In this document: piece by piece, positions 36,217 through 46,900 of the stretch | Numbering within the stretch: the stretch's first letter is position 1 | How the letters are laid out: each line of letters opens with the position of its first letter | NCBI GenBank assembly: GCA_947623455.1 | Contig: OX392545.1 | Coordinates: 20,496,001 to 20,560,000, forward strand | Direction: 5' to 3' | Length of the DNA: 64,000 bases | Origin: Mimachlamys varia | Taxonomy: Eukaryota > Mollusca > Bivalvia > Pectinida > Pectinidae | Made by a program: the position numbers and the translations under genes | The notes under the pieces: model-generated | Databases searched by the model: none | What the model was told of the DNA's origin: nothing | Seen by the model: only the letters and a program-made list of their open reading frames with translations

Positions 36217-39200
36217 ATGAGGGTGTTTGTGTTTTCGCTGGCTGTTTGCTGGTTCCTTGCTTTGGTACCTTCGGGATCACAGGCTCAGTAAGTCACTGTT
36301 AATAACAATTATGTTTATATCTTGCCAAGTAAAAATAGAAAAAATGTCAACATTTTACAACACTTTATGGAAACGTCCGGTAGATTTGATGAATTCTTCA
36401 TTTTTGTTGATCTTCTCCAGCTTTCCCAGCTATCCACTCTCTTTAACTCTTACTCTCCTATCTCTCTCTCCCTCTCTCTCTCCCTCTCCTTTTTTAATTT
36501 TCTCCCATTTATGTATATACACACGTATGTCTACTTTTATCTTTTTATGTGGCAATGAATAAGTAAACAATTAATGTGTCAACAAATGGTGTTATAGTCA
36601 TTATAACAAACATTTATTTTCATGTCAAACTTAATAACTTGGTTCGCTGCTCAGCATCACTGACGAGTCCTAAAAGGACAGAACGAAACAGCTGTATGGT
36701 GCTGTGTGATTCATTTTTTGGCTCGACTGTATCTGAACCTAAAATATAAAGGTGCTATTCTTGTGTGTCTTTGTACAGTCCATAACAATGCCTAGATGGG
36801 ATTTATTTAAGTTTGCCAGTTTTTATGACCATAGATGTATTTTTTTATGAAATATATCATATATAATCAAATTTCGATAGAGAAGTTATTTTTTATTTAG
36901 TTATTTCGAACAAGTTTTAAGCAGCAAATTAAGGTTTGTCAATAATGAAATTGAGGTCACATTGGAAATTGATACTGCTATAATGGCTAATGTTGTTTGT
37001 CTCGTATAACAACATTTGCCTTCACAATCTATTTCACTGAAAAGATACAGAAGATGTGTAGTTGATGCTTGTTTACCAATCACAACCAATCAGAGTTTCA
37101 ACTTTTTTAGTTTTGGCCCATAACATTACTGATGAGTCCAAGGGGCATCAAACAATAGCATGGTCTAGAGTATTTTTGTTGGATATCCAGTTTTATTATA
37201 AATTTATATTATTTTACACTTTCTGATTGGCTAAGATAGCACCACGTGATTCCCGATAAAAAGTCATATTGACCAGTCGTGCAAAAAAGCTGGCATAAAA
37301 GGCTGGTTGACTGGGTGTTTCTAAAAAAGAAATATGACGTAACGTTAAGAGCTCCGAAGACCTCGGCACTGCTTGACAACAACAACAGTAATGGCAGACG
37401 GCAGGTTCACCGTTCTTACAAATAATCCAAAGGATGCTATACTCGACGGCGTGGAGTCTAACAATATCAAACAGAAAACATCAACAGCTGTTAAAATGTT
37501 CAGGAAGTATTTGATATTGCATTGTTATAATATTGTTTGAGAATTTGATTAAATGTCGTTAAATCTTTCTCTTGTAGTCTGAGTTCAAATAAAAAAATGT
37601 ATATTTATAATAAAACTATTATTGCGCTTTGAGTTCGGTCGATACATGGTTTTATCGACCTGAGAAAAAATATAAATCGATATCGATATCCTCGGTCGAT
37701 ATCTTTCTCTCCGGTCGATAAAACCATGTATCGACTTCATCAAAAGGCTATAATTGTATAGTAATGGAACAATCTATGTGTGTTTAAACTTCATTTTTAA
37801 ACCAAACTGTTTCTTTAAAATCTGAGACAGATTCAATGTTACAAACATTTTCATACAAGCGTGTAAAAGTTTGCGGAGTAATTCAATGACTTAACATACA
37901 TAAAAAGTAGTTCTCTCGTAAATCTACATATCTATATTTGCTAGGATCCAATATCCGAATGCAAATAATTTCGTGTAATATTGATATTTTTCACAGACAT
38001 AGATCACTTAAAACACTTAGGTACTCATAGAAAAACTATTTTAATTTGCTTATGATACTTTAAAATTAGAAAATATTTTGTTTAATTTTGTGTAAATATT
38101 GTTTAGGTCAAACAAAAAATTGAAATCAGTTTTGTAGAAACCTGAATATATTAATTTGAATTGTATATTATACCATACCAATGAAATGGTCAGCACTGAA
38201 TCGTTTTGGATAATAAATGTCTATAAACCTTTGTCACCTATCTCTCTTTACACAGAGAAATCATAAGTAATAAATTCATGTTGTTTCTTTTTATGCCGAC
38301 AGAGGGATAGCATGCAACACGACCATCGTAGAAGAAAATGAAAATACATTCGTGTGTGGGCTGAAAAGGTTATTATTCGGGAAGTGTAAAACGAAGTAAG
38401 TGAACATTTATATCATTATTCCTATAACATAATTCACATTTTTAATAGCATTATTAAGGATAAGCCTTTTCCTTTGTTTAGTTTATGAGATCATAAATCT
38501 TATGAAGCAAGACGTAAATTGAGTTGATTTTACCGACTGCTCCATTTGATTTATGATCTCATAAACTATCCAAAGTTGAATTCTTACCATTATAAGATAA
38601 GATAAGATAAGTTTATTTCTGGTTCAGGACTTTTAAGTCCTCTATACCAGACTCAAAATATACATAATACATATTGGTACAGTTTGTTCGGTCTAGTGTA
38701 CATTGGTTTTTATGATTTAATTGATGCTTTGTAATTAAAGAAAAGTTCTTGGTTTTTCCAGTGATCGTCTAGCTTGTTTTTGAAGGAGTTTAATTTAATG
38801 CTGATATAACATGTTCTGGCAGTTCGTTCCAGATTGACACTGTTCTGTTTGAAAAGTAGTTTTTCCTAATCGTATTTGTGGATATTCTAGGGAATATCTT
38901 TTTGGTATGACCTCGGGCACTGTAGCGTTCCGCAGCATGCTTCCATAAAGTGATACCATTAAAACATTCTTTATCATATTTTTCGCTTATTATTTTGTAC
39001 ATTTCTATAAAGTCTCCTCTAATTCTATAGTTTTTTCTGTTAATTATATCCCTATCTGGGGACAAAGATGTCATTTCAAAACTTACAAAACGTGAAAACG
39101 GTTCAAGGAATGTAATAGCATGGCGTTTGAATAAGCCGTGGTTAGCTCCACCCTTGTCCATTGTTCATGACGTCATACTATTGCGACTTGAACAGGGTGA

Positions 39201-41139
39201 TTTACATCGCTTCCAATTATGTTATTGCCGAAGTCATAGAAATTTGGCACGTTCTCAAGTATAGTTATTTGAAAATAAATCTAGTTTGCAGGCCAATGGT
39301 TTTCGAGTAAATTGCAGTGTACACTGTAAATATTCTCTATAAAACCATGAAAGCGTACTCCATTTTGTAAAAACGTAAATAAGTTATATCCATTACACTA
39401 TGATCGGTAGAGTCGGAATAATTGATGTATTTTATACCATTGTTATTTGTGGTGCTACATTATCCATATTATACTAAAGATGACGTAACACACACATGTG
39501 CTTTAGTTTTGAAAATTAAATATAAGTGATGCACATTTGCTTTTTCCGTTAGTGTACATAATTATATGTAACTGTTTCTCAATCACCATTTATCTGTTTC
39601 TCCAATATTTTACAGGAAAAAAACTAAGCAAGTTTGTGGTAAGTATAATGTATACCTATTTCGTGACAAATATTTCTAGAAGAAAATCAGTAAGTCATAT
39701 TTCAGTTGGTCTGTATTTAGTTAGATAAAGAGATGTAACATGTAGGTGTTGTTTGTTTCTGTTTATTTGTTTGTTTTTGAGTAACGAAATGCATTCTATA
39801 TTTACTCAGAGAAAAGGAGTAACCTTTCCCGAAAGTTTTGTTATTCCCCTTGATAGGCCACAATTGTGGATCAAACATGAACTTCCACTGGAAGTGTTTT
39901 TGGGATGATTTTGCGCCATGTGGTTTCAAAAACACTTCTCAATGTAGTCATGATATGGCAAACAAGGGAGATAACTACACTTTTTCTATAAACCTATACT
40001 TAACGATGCTCTTTGTTTCCGACACCACCAACACCATCATCATCCCCTGCAGTAACCATGCCAACAATGCCAACAATGACAACACTTCCCGCCACCACCA
40101 CGGAACCGACGTATGTTATGGACTGTTCCGTGGATACCTTCTTTCCCGACAGGGACGATCCTTCCCAGTACTATCAGTGTCAGGGCAATATCCCTACCCT
40201 CTTCAAGTGCCCGGTCACTATAAACACCATCGGTGGACCAGACCTAGTCCAAGTATGGGACCAATACTCGCGATCATGCATGACTACACCCACTGGTAAG
40301 ATATGTAATCCTTCCTTCTTTTGAGTGATGGAGTTATTTATTCAATTATGTCCCAGTTCTCACTTAGAGATCATGGAATTTTGTATCCTTGTGTGATATG
40401 AAGATTGACGTTTTTTAGTATGCTCATTAGTGTGTATTCTTTTCATTAGAAATGACGACTCGTTCTTACTTTGAGAACATTCTGTTTTCTTTAATCTGAC
40501 TTAAATCAGCATGGCAGGTGTCGTCTATGAAACAGGAGACGCTTACTCTTCCGGGGCACCTGGTCTTATATTCTCTTTTAATTTTCCAAGGGTCTCCATG
40601 TGAATATTTCTTTTGTTCTTTATATCCGTAGTAAAATCTGTGGCCATTTTTAGTTTTCATTATGATTTTGTTGAAGTTTCCCTCTCAAACAAAATTTGTG
40701 GCATTCATTTTGTCATGAAACCTTGTAAATGTGAAAATACACCAATTTGACTCCGATACGTAAGAATACTATTGTGACGCTGTATCCTTTTTCTTAGACG
40801 TGACGTCACGATTGAAAATATATGCATGCAAATTTACCTAATCGCATGCATGATAGTCATATATCATAGGTTAGTACACAATATGTATGTACTGTAAATG
40901 ACTCACTGAACAACACAGTACAGTTTGTGATAAAATGGCAAATTATCTCTCAAATTGCTATGACAACAGGGGAGATAAGCTGCCGGGAGTCTACCGGACG
41001 TCAGCCCGACCCTGTATACTGCAACATGTACATTGTCTGCCAGAACGGCGTCCAGTCTAAGATCCGGTGTGAGTCTGGTTTCCGGTACAATGACGTAAGG
41101 AGGGACTGTATAATGGACTCCTCTTGTATCGACATTTAA
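36217..41139 (+). CDS. secreted Cys-rich protein with two chitin-binding (ChtBD2-type) domains
   Basis: Six exons: 36217-36287, 38303-38395, 39616-39638, 39857-39943, 40053-40295, 40970-41139, joined in consistent phase (2,2,1,1,1) to about 228 residues. Residues 1-23 (MRVFVFSLAVCWFLALVPSG..) are a signal peptide. Residues 24-91 hold cysteines at 28, 42, 52, 62, 66, 76 and 84 and a KTKKKKTK stretch; I do not recognise this module. Residues 92-111 are a Thr/Pro linker. Residues 112-170 fit a chitin-binding peritrophin-A domain (FFPDRDDPSQYYQC, then CP and a final Cys). Residues 173-228 are a second one (PVYCNMYIVCQNG.. C.SGFRYND..DC). Domain identity is by family resemblance; chitin binding and extracellular location are inferred. 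Five donors are strong GTAAGT-like sites except exon 4 (GTAGTC at 39944, or GTCATG at 39947, which would add Cys92). TTTAATATAT at 36151 is a possible TATA box. A 3'UTR intron may run from 41147 to 41833. It converges with the deacetylase-like gene. Confidence 0.75.
36455..36492 (+). repeat. CT-rich microsatellite in intron 1
   Basis: Runs of CTCTCTCTCCCTCTCTCTCT in the first intron of the chitin-binding gene. It opens spurious reading frames on the + strand. Confidence 0.85.
36640..36770 (+). mobile_element. hammerhead-bearing repeat, copy D (partial)
   Basis: Holds the ribozyme segment, TTGGCTCGACTGTATCTGAA, CCTAAAATATAAAGGTGC and a TTGTGTGTC end. It lies in intron 1 of the chitin-binding gene on the same strand, so it would be transcribed within the pre-mRNA. 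Confidence 0.7.
36655..36712 (+). ncRNA. hammerhead ribozyme motif, copy D (best-preserved helices)
   Basis: Stem I pairs AUCA (36656-36659) perfectly with UGAU (36707-36710). CUGACGA is at 36660-36666. Stem II is GUCC/GGAC with loop UAAAA. GAAA is at 36685-36688, and stem III pairs ACAGC with GCUGU (36701-36705) around UGUAUGGU. Two defects: five extra bases (AGAAC) between stem II and GAAA, and G at the cleavage position (36706), where hammerheads need A, C or U. This copy shows the type I architecture most clearly but is predicted inactive. Confidence 0.65.
37105..37180 (+). ncRNA. degenerate hammerhead motif, copy E
   Basis: TTTTGGCCCATAACATTACU leads into CUGAUGA (37129-37135), the canonical core box, then GUCCAAGGGGC in place of stem II and AUCAAACAAUAGC in place of GAAACAGC. 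Stem III and the cleavage side are not recognisable. Partial and inactive. Confidence 0.45.
37190..37735 (+). mobile_element. Crypton-type (tyrosine recombinase) 5' fragment with hairpin
   Basis: An open frame at 37391-37540 encodes 49 residues with NPKDAILDGVESNNIKQKTS then TAVKMFRKYL, resembling the N-terminal segment (D-x-NTKk..; f-r-x-Y-l) of Crypton-derived tyrosine-recombinase proteins. Upstream is promoter-like sequence (CTGATTGGCTAAG, CACGTGA, ATGACGTAACG). Downstream is a hairpin, GGTCGATACATGGTTTTATC (37638) against GATAAAACCATGTATCGAC (37732). The recombinase catalytic part is absent. It sits in intron 1 of the chitin-binding gene. Confidence 0.45.
38455..39340. mobile_element. palindrome-plus-tail element, copy 3, split by a LINE
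   Basis: The palindrome is at 38455-38595 (TTTGTTTAGTTTATGAGATC against GATCTCATAAACTATCCAAA). The tail is at 39070-39340 (AAAACTTACAAAACGTGAAA, TAGCTCCACCC, TTCATGACGTCATAC, TTGGCACGTTCTCAAGTATA). The two parts are separated by a LINE fragment. It spans intron 2 of the chitin-binding gene. Confidence 0.7.
38597..39068 (-). mobile_element. 5'-truncated CR1/L2-type LINE 3' end
   Basis: On the - strand a frame ending near 38793 encodes RIRGDFIEMYKI, a YSARGHTKKIFPRISTNTIR block and KNYFSNRTVSIWNELPEHVI, the conserved C-terminal region of CR1/L2-like reverse transcriptases. The 3' end finishes in repeated CTTATCTTATCTTATCTTAT (38597-38620 on +), a microsatellite tail typical of this clade. The upstream polymerase domain is missing. 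Inserted within an older palindromic element. Confidence 0.75.
39475..39512 (-). repeat. small fragment of the hammerhead-bearing repeat
   Basis: AAAGATGACGTAACACACAC followed by ATGTGCTTTA is the reverse complement of the repeat's 3' end. Confidence 0.5.
40380..40685 (-). repeat. repeat family A, copy 13
   Basis: Reverse copy within intron 5 of the chitin-binding gene. The conserved frame on the - strand reads TRCPGRVSVSCFIDDTCHAD then LSQIKEN and is open. Confidence 0.8.
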
Positions 41140-43030
41140 ACGCAAGGTAATAGACGATATGTTATATCATAATAATGTCATTTAGTATGAAGCGGGTAAA
41201 TATGCCTAAGAAGAACTGTTTGAACATTGAAACGAATTCATGGGTCACCGATTGTACAATGATGGAAACAAATCACGTGCAAACAAAGTTAGTTATTGAC
41301 AAAACAAAAAAAAACCGCAATTCTGAAAAAGTAAACCTAAGCGTTAACTAACAAAAAACTCTTGACAGAATAATCCAAAGGATTGAAAATAAGTCAGATG
41401 GGGCCCACTTCAACAACAAGCCGACGTTAGAACACATTTCGAAATGTACGCGTGTTTACAAAACACCGGGTTTCTACTGCTGCTGTACCAGTAACCGCGT
41501 AAGAATGTATCTTGGATATTGCTGATATCAGTTAATCTTAACTCAATCTATAATATAAAAATTATAAGGCTTGATTTTGGCTTCCAGTTTTGCCGAAAGC
41601 TACTTACAGATCGCCCAGTTGTGCGCACCATGGGCGAACGATGTGTGCACGATTTATGTACGATGCACGAATCCATTTTTTGGTGCGTTGTGCGTTTCCA
41701 CAACTGTATATTGGGCCTTTGAGTGACAGTGAAATTAATTATCAGAGTAACACACTTCTAAATTTATTATGAAATCAATATTTGCCATTAAATCAACGAA
41801 TTATCTATCTTATCCATACCACGTTAATTTCAGGGGAAGGTGGTGCTGTATCACGGAAGACGAATACAAATTATGATGATCAGGGCAGGAAAACCAGATT
41901 ACGGACTCAGAATCCGGACAGGGTTGCTTTAATCCAAGGTGACGAAAATCCGGACTGAATAACCGAAGTTCAAGGTTACATCCGGGCTGGAGAGCCTCGA
42001 TCTGACAGCTACCAAAGCTGGCCAATGACTCTTCTTAGATACAAGTGTCACGTGATAAACTGTTTTTCTGGTGAAGAAAGACTTGAAAATCTGACATGAG
42101 ATAAACGACTTATTTGAGAATAGAATGCTTCAAATGTATTCTCACTGTAAACAAGTAGTACATTAATCAATTGAAGCTGGCTCATGAGGTTTTGTATAAT
42201 CAATTGTTCTTAATTTTTGTATCAATAGTATATATAAAACATCATAAATGCGTTAAATTATTGATACTTATAAGTTATTGGGGTTATTTTGAAGATATAA
42301 CAGTTTAACAATTTGGCGGGGAAAAATAACTCCTCTTGATTTTTCGTAAGAAAGGCTTGCGTAATTTTTTTAACCTGGAAAAACTAGAAGGTCCGTGGTC
42401 ATTTTTAACATGTGTTTGTTAAGGTTAACATCAGAGGGATTCCAAAAAAATGATTGATTGGTAAGGCTAGGATTTTGTTACATTGGTATTTAAGATGTAA
42501 ATCATAAGAAGTTTCTTCCTTTAATTGAGATGATTACGATGCATATAAGTTGATATAATTTATGTAATACAGAAATATAAACAATGTCATTATCTAACAT
42601 CAGTTATATGAACTGCTGTACTGTATGTTAAAACTTAAATTTTCTCTTATAAAAAATGTGCAGTACTGTTATGGCGTCATCTATATATCGCACATACAAA
42701 GCTACTAATATACATTATAAATAGATTTAATTTCAGGTACCTAACACTTATTTTTTTATAGCAAAATTAAAATGTTAATTTCAAAGACATAGCGCTGCAC
42801 GAGGTAATCGTGGTGATATGAATGCATCATAAACCTGTTCGTATTTCAAAATGCTACATGTATATATATTTTTTCAATTAATCATATTTGGTTTGAGCCG
42901 GATTACTGGTACTGTACAACGGGAGGTAACTCGTATCTTACATGTTACTTTTGCAAGTCCGTACATCAGTAACGTTAATCTTCCTGTATTATTTATCAAG
43001 TTTATATTTATCAGCCAGTTGACATACTGA
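41140..43030. other. interval between the convergent genes, left part
   Basis: May contain the 3'UTR of the chitin-binding gene: a donor at 41147 (CAAG|GTAATAG) and an acceptor at 41833 (TTAATTTCAG) could remove 686 nt. No clear AATAAA was found. The rest is AT-rich apart from the MITE at 41345-41720. Confidence 0.4.
41345..41720. mobile_element. MITE with GCCCAATATAC ends, copy 2 (decayed)
   Basis: Blocks AACAAAAAACTCTTGACAGA, TGGGGCCCACTTCAACAACA, TACGCGTGTTTACAAAACAC, GGATATTGCTGATATCAGTT and a TGTATATTGGGCC end match 49556-49952. An insertion of about 100 nt near 41610-41705 interrupts the right end. Confidence 0.7.
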
Positions 43031-43033
43031 CCA

Positions 43034-43282
43034 GGGCCCAGTTGTTCAAAAATTGATTTGGTAGGTTAATCAGTAATTAGCGCAAATTTTAATTATCGTG
43101 TTTCTTTAAAATGAATCCATGGATTGAGTTACAGCTTCGCAGATATCAAATATATAATACCTGGTTATGTCCATACACATGTAAAATTTCAAGAGTTTGC
43201 CTTATACACTGACATAATTATTACAGTTTGAAAAATGTCATTAAATAGTGATTAAGCTTATCACTTTTGAACAACTGGGCCC
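43034..43282. mobile_element. 249-bp MITE with perfect 18-bp inverted ends
   Basis: GGGCCCAGTTGTTCAAAA at 43034 is exactly inverted as TTTTGAACAACTGGGCCC at 43265-43282. The interior has a further matched pair near TTAATCAGTAATTAG / TAGTGATTAAGCTTA. Non-coding. Confidence 0.85.
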
Positions 43283-43289
43283 AAGTCCC

Positions 43290-43457
43290 AGCTTTACGAA
43301 CGTTTCTTAACTTCAAGAAAATCTTCAACTTCATGATATCCATAGAAAAGCATTACCAAAGTTAAGGAAACAATCATAAGTCAAGGAATTTTCCTTAACC
43401 TCGGTAACAATTTCCGGTGGATATTTTTCAGTTGAGGAACGTTTCATGACACTCAGG
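43290..43457. mobile_element. MITE related to 48339-48513
   Basis: Shares AACGTTTCTTAACTTCAAGA, CATAGAAAAGCATTACC and GTTAAGGAA blocks with the intron 3 element. The ends (TTTACGAACGTTTC / GAGGAACGTTTCATG) are decayed inverted repeats. Confidence 0.6.
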
Positions 43458-43821
43458 CCAGTTGAAGGAAAAGAATGGGAAAAGTTTCGTCTTTGTTTTG
43501 AAGATCTTTGGTAATCATATAAAATCGTCCGGTTATCGCCATAATACGATATGCCACTGTGAGTGTTTGTGTTAATGAGATACAATGTAGAACTAAATGT
43601 ATATAGTACATGTTCATGAAGGTTATCTAAAAAGTCACAAAATACCAAAGGTCCGACAAAGCCAGTCACAGCGAAGACTTTCGGAAGCTAAAACTCAATA
43701 TATGCCACTTTTAACAAAAGAATATATGGCGGAAAATATAATTTTATCACAATTTGCACCGAAATAAACAACAAGTTTATATCAATATATGTTTAGACTT
43801 TTTGTATTTGTTCAAAAATAT

Positions 43822-43827
43822 TTTATT
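43822..43827 (-). terminator. candidate polyadenylation signal of the deacetylase-like gene
   Basis: TTTATT on + is AATAAA on -, 158 nt after the stop codon at 43985. This is a position typical of animal genes. The downstream GU-rich element was not evaluated. Confidence 0.45.
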
Positions 43828-43984
43828 ACATGCATAATCTACATGTAACCCGATGCCGGCAATCAACCCCTCGCCTGTCATCACTAGTAGGTCCAACTCT
43901 CGAATGCCACGCGCCCGAGAAAAAATCGAGACTTTCTTCTAAAAATGCCTTTAAAAAAGGTCACGGGGTTCCAGTTGAACCGTC

Positions 43985-46900
43985 TCAACACTTCCATGGT
44001 ACAAAGTCCATAATGTGATCCAGTGTTGCTGGGTGCTGGACCCACTGTAAAGCTTGTACCTGCGACACCAGCCAGACATCCTGAGGAAGGGGAGATAATC
44101 AAATGAATTTAATATAGTCAAAACATGAAATTGCTTAACGCCATGCAAGGATTGGTATCAATTTAGTACAGATGCGGCGATAACGATATACGACATTAAG
44201 TAGAGCTGGGACACCATTCCAAAAACGCTGACACCCTTGTATGAGGTGGTAAAAAGTGGACAAAATCACAAAAGGTCTCTTTTTAGAAAAAAAAAAAAAT
44301 GTTATTGTTTTCACAGATATTTTCATCTTTTTGATGCATTGTGTATTACACTATAGATGCTTACATGTATAATGCCGTACAGAACACCAGAAGGTAGCTA
44401 TATATATATTGTGATCCAGGTGTTCACATCACTATAATAGACGATTTCCACTATGATCATGTCAAAATACCGGACCGTCTATCACTGCGACTTCAAAACA
44501 TCCTTTTTGGGGGATGTCGAGTTAGCGCAGAAGGCCGCAGGTATTTCTGGCTAGGCGATTTGGTGCCGGAGATCGTGAGTTCGAGGCCCGGATAGGGCAC
44601 GAGTCAAAAAATTGTCTTCCTTCGTCATTTGTGTTTCCGTGTTACTTATAAAGTATATATAATATGTAGGTCACTGTGACCTTGTTATATATTTTCATAT
44701 AGATTAAATTACTGTAGGCCCGGTTGAGTCATTAATAACACATTTTCAGGGGGAACTATATTACCGATAAATCTGTATCATGAAAAGTGTAACGTTAGAT
44801 TAAATACGAAAGAGGTCACATGTTCACTAAGGAAGCTGTGTAAAGTACCCGTCTAAGGGAGATAATCCATTATATGATATAGACGAGGAGTTGGTAATTA
44901 TGCAGGGGAGATAACTTACATTATGTGCAGTGATATTGGTGAGGAACTGAATCAGTCCAGCCTTTTTGTGGTCGGCGGCTATCCACTCCGGGGTAATCAC
45001 CACCGTGTAGGGAGCTCGGTCTCCTAGGTAATGGTCCAGAAACCTGTCAACAACACAGATATACGTGTACTCTTGTGTATACAGCTGTCTATTACAATAG
45101 TAATATCATCAGATCAATACTATGTACTATGATAATGCTTTCACGATGTTTTTCCCAAGTTTGCAATGACGTCAAAACTTCTACTACGTTCATTAACGAG
45201 TTCACCACGTATTCTCCCTCCATTATGACCTTTACCTCGATATACATGTATATTCTCAAAAAAAGATATACACTGTTTCAACCATTGCCAACAGACCATC
45301 ATTATATACTGCTCCAAACAGTCTCGACCCCACCTTATCCGTCTGAGAAGCCTCGTCCCCTACCCATGTGTCCACCAGCCTCGTCCCAACCAAATCCGTC
45401 CGTCCAGCCTCGTTCCCTCCAAATAAGTCTGACCAACCTCGTCCCCATGCCATCCCTCTATCCAGCCTTGTCCCCACCACATCCGTCAGAACAGCTTCGT
45501 CCCCATCCTATCAGTCTGACCAGCCTGGTCCCCGCCCTATCAGTCTGAACAGCCTCGTCCCTGCCCCATCAGCCTGACAAGCCTCGTCCCCGCCCTATCC
45601 GTCTGACCAGCCTCGTCCCAAACATATCCCTCTGACCAGCTTCGTCCCCGCCCCATCTGTCTGACCAGCCTCGTCCCAACCAAATCCGTCCGTCCAGCCT
45701 CGTTCCCTCCAAATAAGTCTGACCAGCCTCGTCCCCATACCATCCCTCTATCCAGCCTTGTCCCCATCCTATCAGTCTGAACAGCTTCGTCCCCATCCTA
45801 TCAGTCTGAACAGCTTCGTCCCCATCCTATCAGTCTGACCAGCCTCGTCTTCACCAAATTCGTTTGATCAGCCTCGTCCTTGCCCCATCCGTCTCTCAAG
45901 CCTCGTCTCAATCCCATTCCTCTGATAGCCTCCTCCCATCCAAATCAGTCTGACAAGCCTTGTCCCCGCCCTATCGGTCTGACCAGCCTCGTCCCCGCAC
46001 TATCCACCTGACCAGCCTCGTCCCAACCAAATCCGTTTGATCAGCCTCGTCCCCGCAAGCCTCGTCCCAAACCAATCCCTCTGACCAGCCTCGTTCCCAA
46101 AAAATCCATCTGACCAGCCTCCTCCCCTTCCCATCCGTCAGATCAGCCTTGACCCCGTCCCATCCGTCTGACAAGCCTTGTCCCCACCATATCCGTCAGA
46201 CCAGCTTCGTCCCCACCCTATCTGTCAGACCAGCCTCGTCCCCGCCCTATCAGTCCGACCATCCTCGTCCCCATCCCATCCGTCTGTCCAACCTCGTCCC
46301 CGCCCCATCCCTCTGACCAACCTCCTCCCCGCTCTATCTGTCTGACAGCCTTGTCCCGATCCCATCCCTCTATCCAGCCTTGTCCCCACCCCATCCGTCT
46401 GCCAAGCCTCGTCCCCGCCCAATCAGTCTGACCAGCTTCGTCCCCACCTTATCAGTCTGACCAGCCTTGTCCCCACCCCATCCGTCAGACCAGCCTCGTC
46501 CTCGCCCTATCCGTCTGACAAGCCTTGTCCTCGCCCCATCAGTTTGACCAGCCTTGTCCCAACCTTATCGTCTGACTAGCCTCGTCCCCACCCCATCCGT
46601 CAGACCAGCCTCGTCCCCACCAAATCCGTCTGATCAGCCTCGTACCCATCACATCCCTCTGATAGCCTCGTCCCCACCAAATTCGACTGGCCAGCCTCGA
46701 CCCCGCCCTATCGGTCTGGCCAGCCTCGTCCCCGTAAGCGTCGTCCCCATTCCATCCCTCTGACCAGCCTCGTCCCCAACAAGTTCGTCTGACCAGCCTC
46801 GTCCCCGCCCTATCCGTCTGACCAATCTCGTCCACACCCTATCCGTCTGACCAACCTCGTCCCCGCCCTATCCGTATGACCAATCTCGTCCACACCCTAT

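Noticed and set aside
36227..36562. A 111-residue frame overlapping the first exon of the chitin-binding gene
   Set aside because: Wrong frame relative to the signal peptide at 36217, and extended by the CT microsatellite of intron 1.
39537..39728. A 63-residue hydrophobic protein on +
   Set aside because: It overlaps the 23-nt exon 3 of the chitin-binding gene in another frame. The exon with flanking CAG and GTAAGT fits the gene's phase and is preferred.
43331..43669. A 112-residue frame on - just beyond the deacetylase-like gene
   Set aside because: It runs partly through a MITE-derived segment and lies downstream of the gene's stop and candidate poly(A) signal. No domain recognised.
44509..44602. 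A tRNA-Leu/Ser gene
   Set aside because: A- and B-boxes are present but the ends do not pair into an acceptor stem, so a SINE or pseudogene is the better call.
45256..46837. Open frames with repeated Arg/Gly/Trp or Pro/Ser peptides on both strands
   Set aside because: Artefact of the 29-bp stop-free minisatellite; the region is intron 4.
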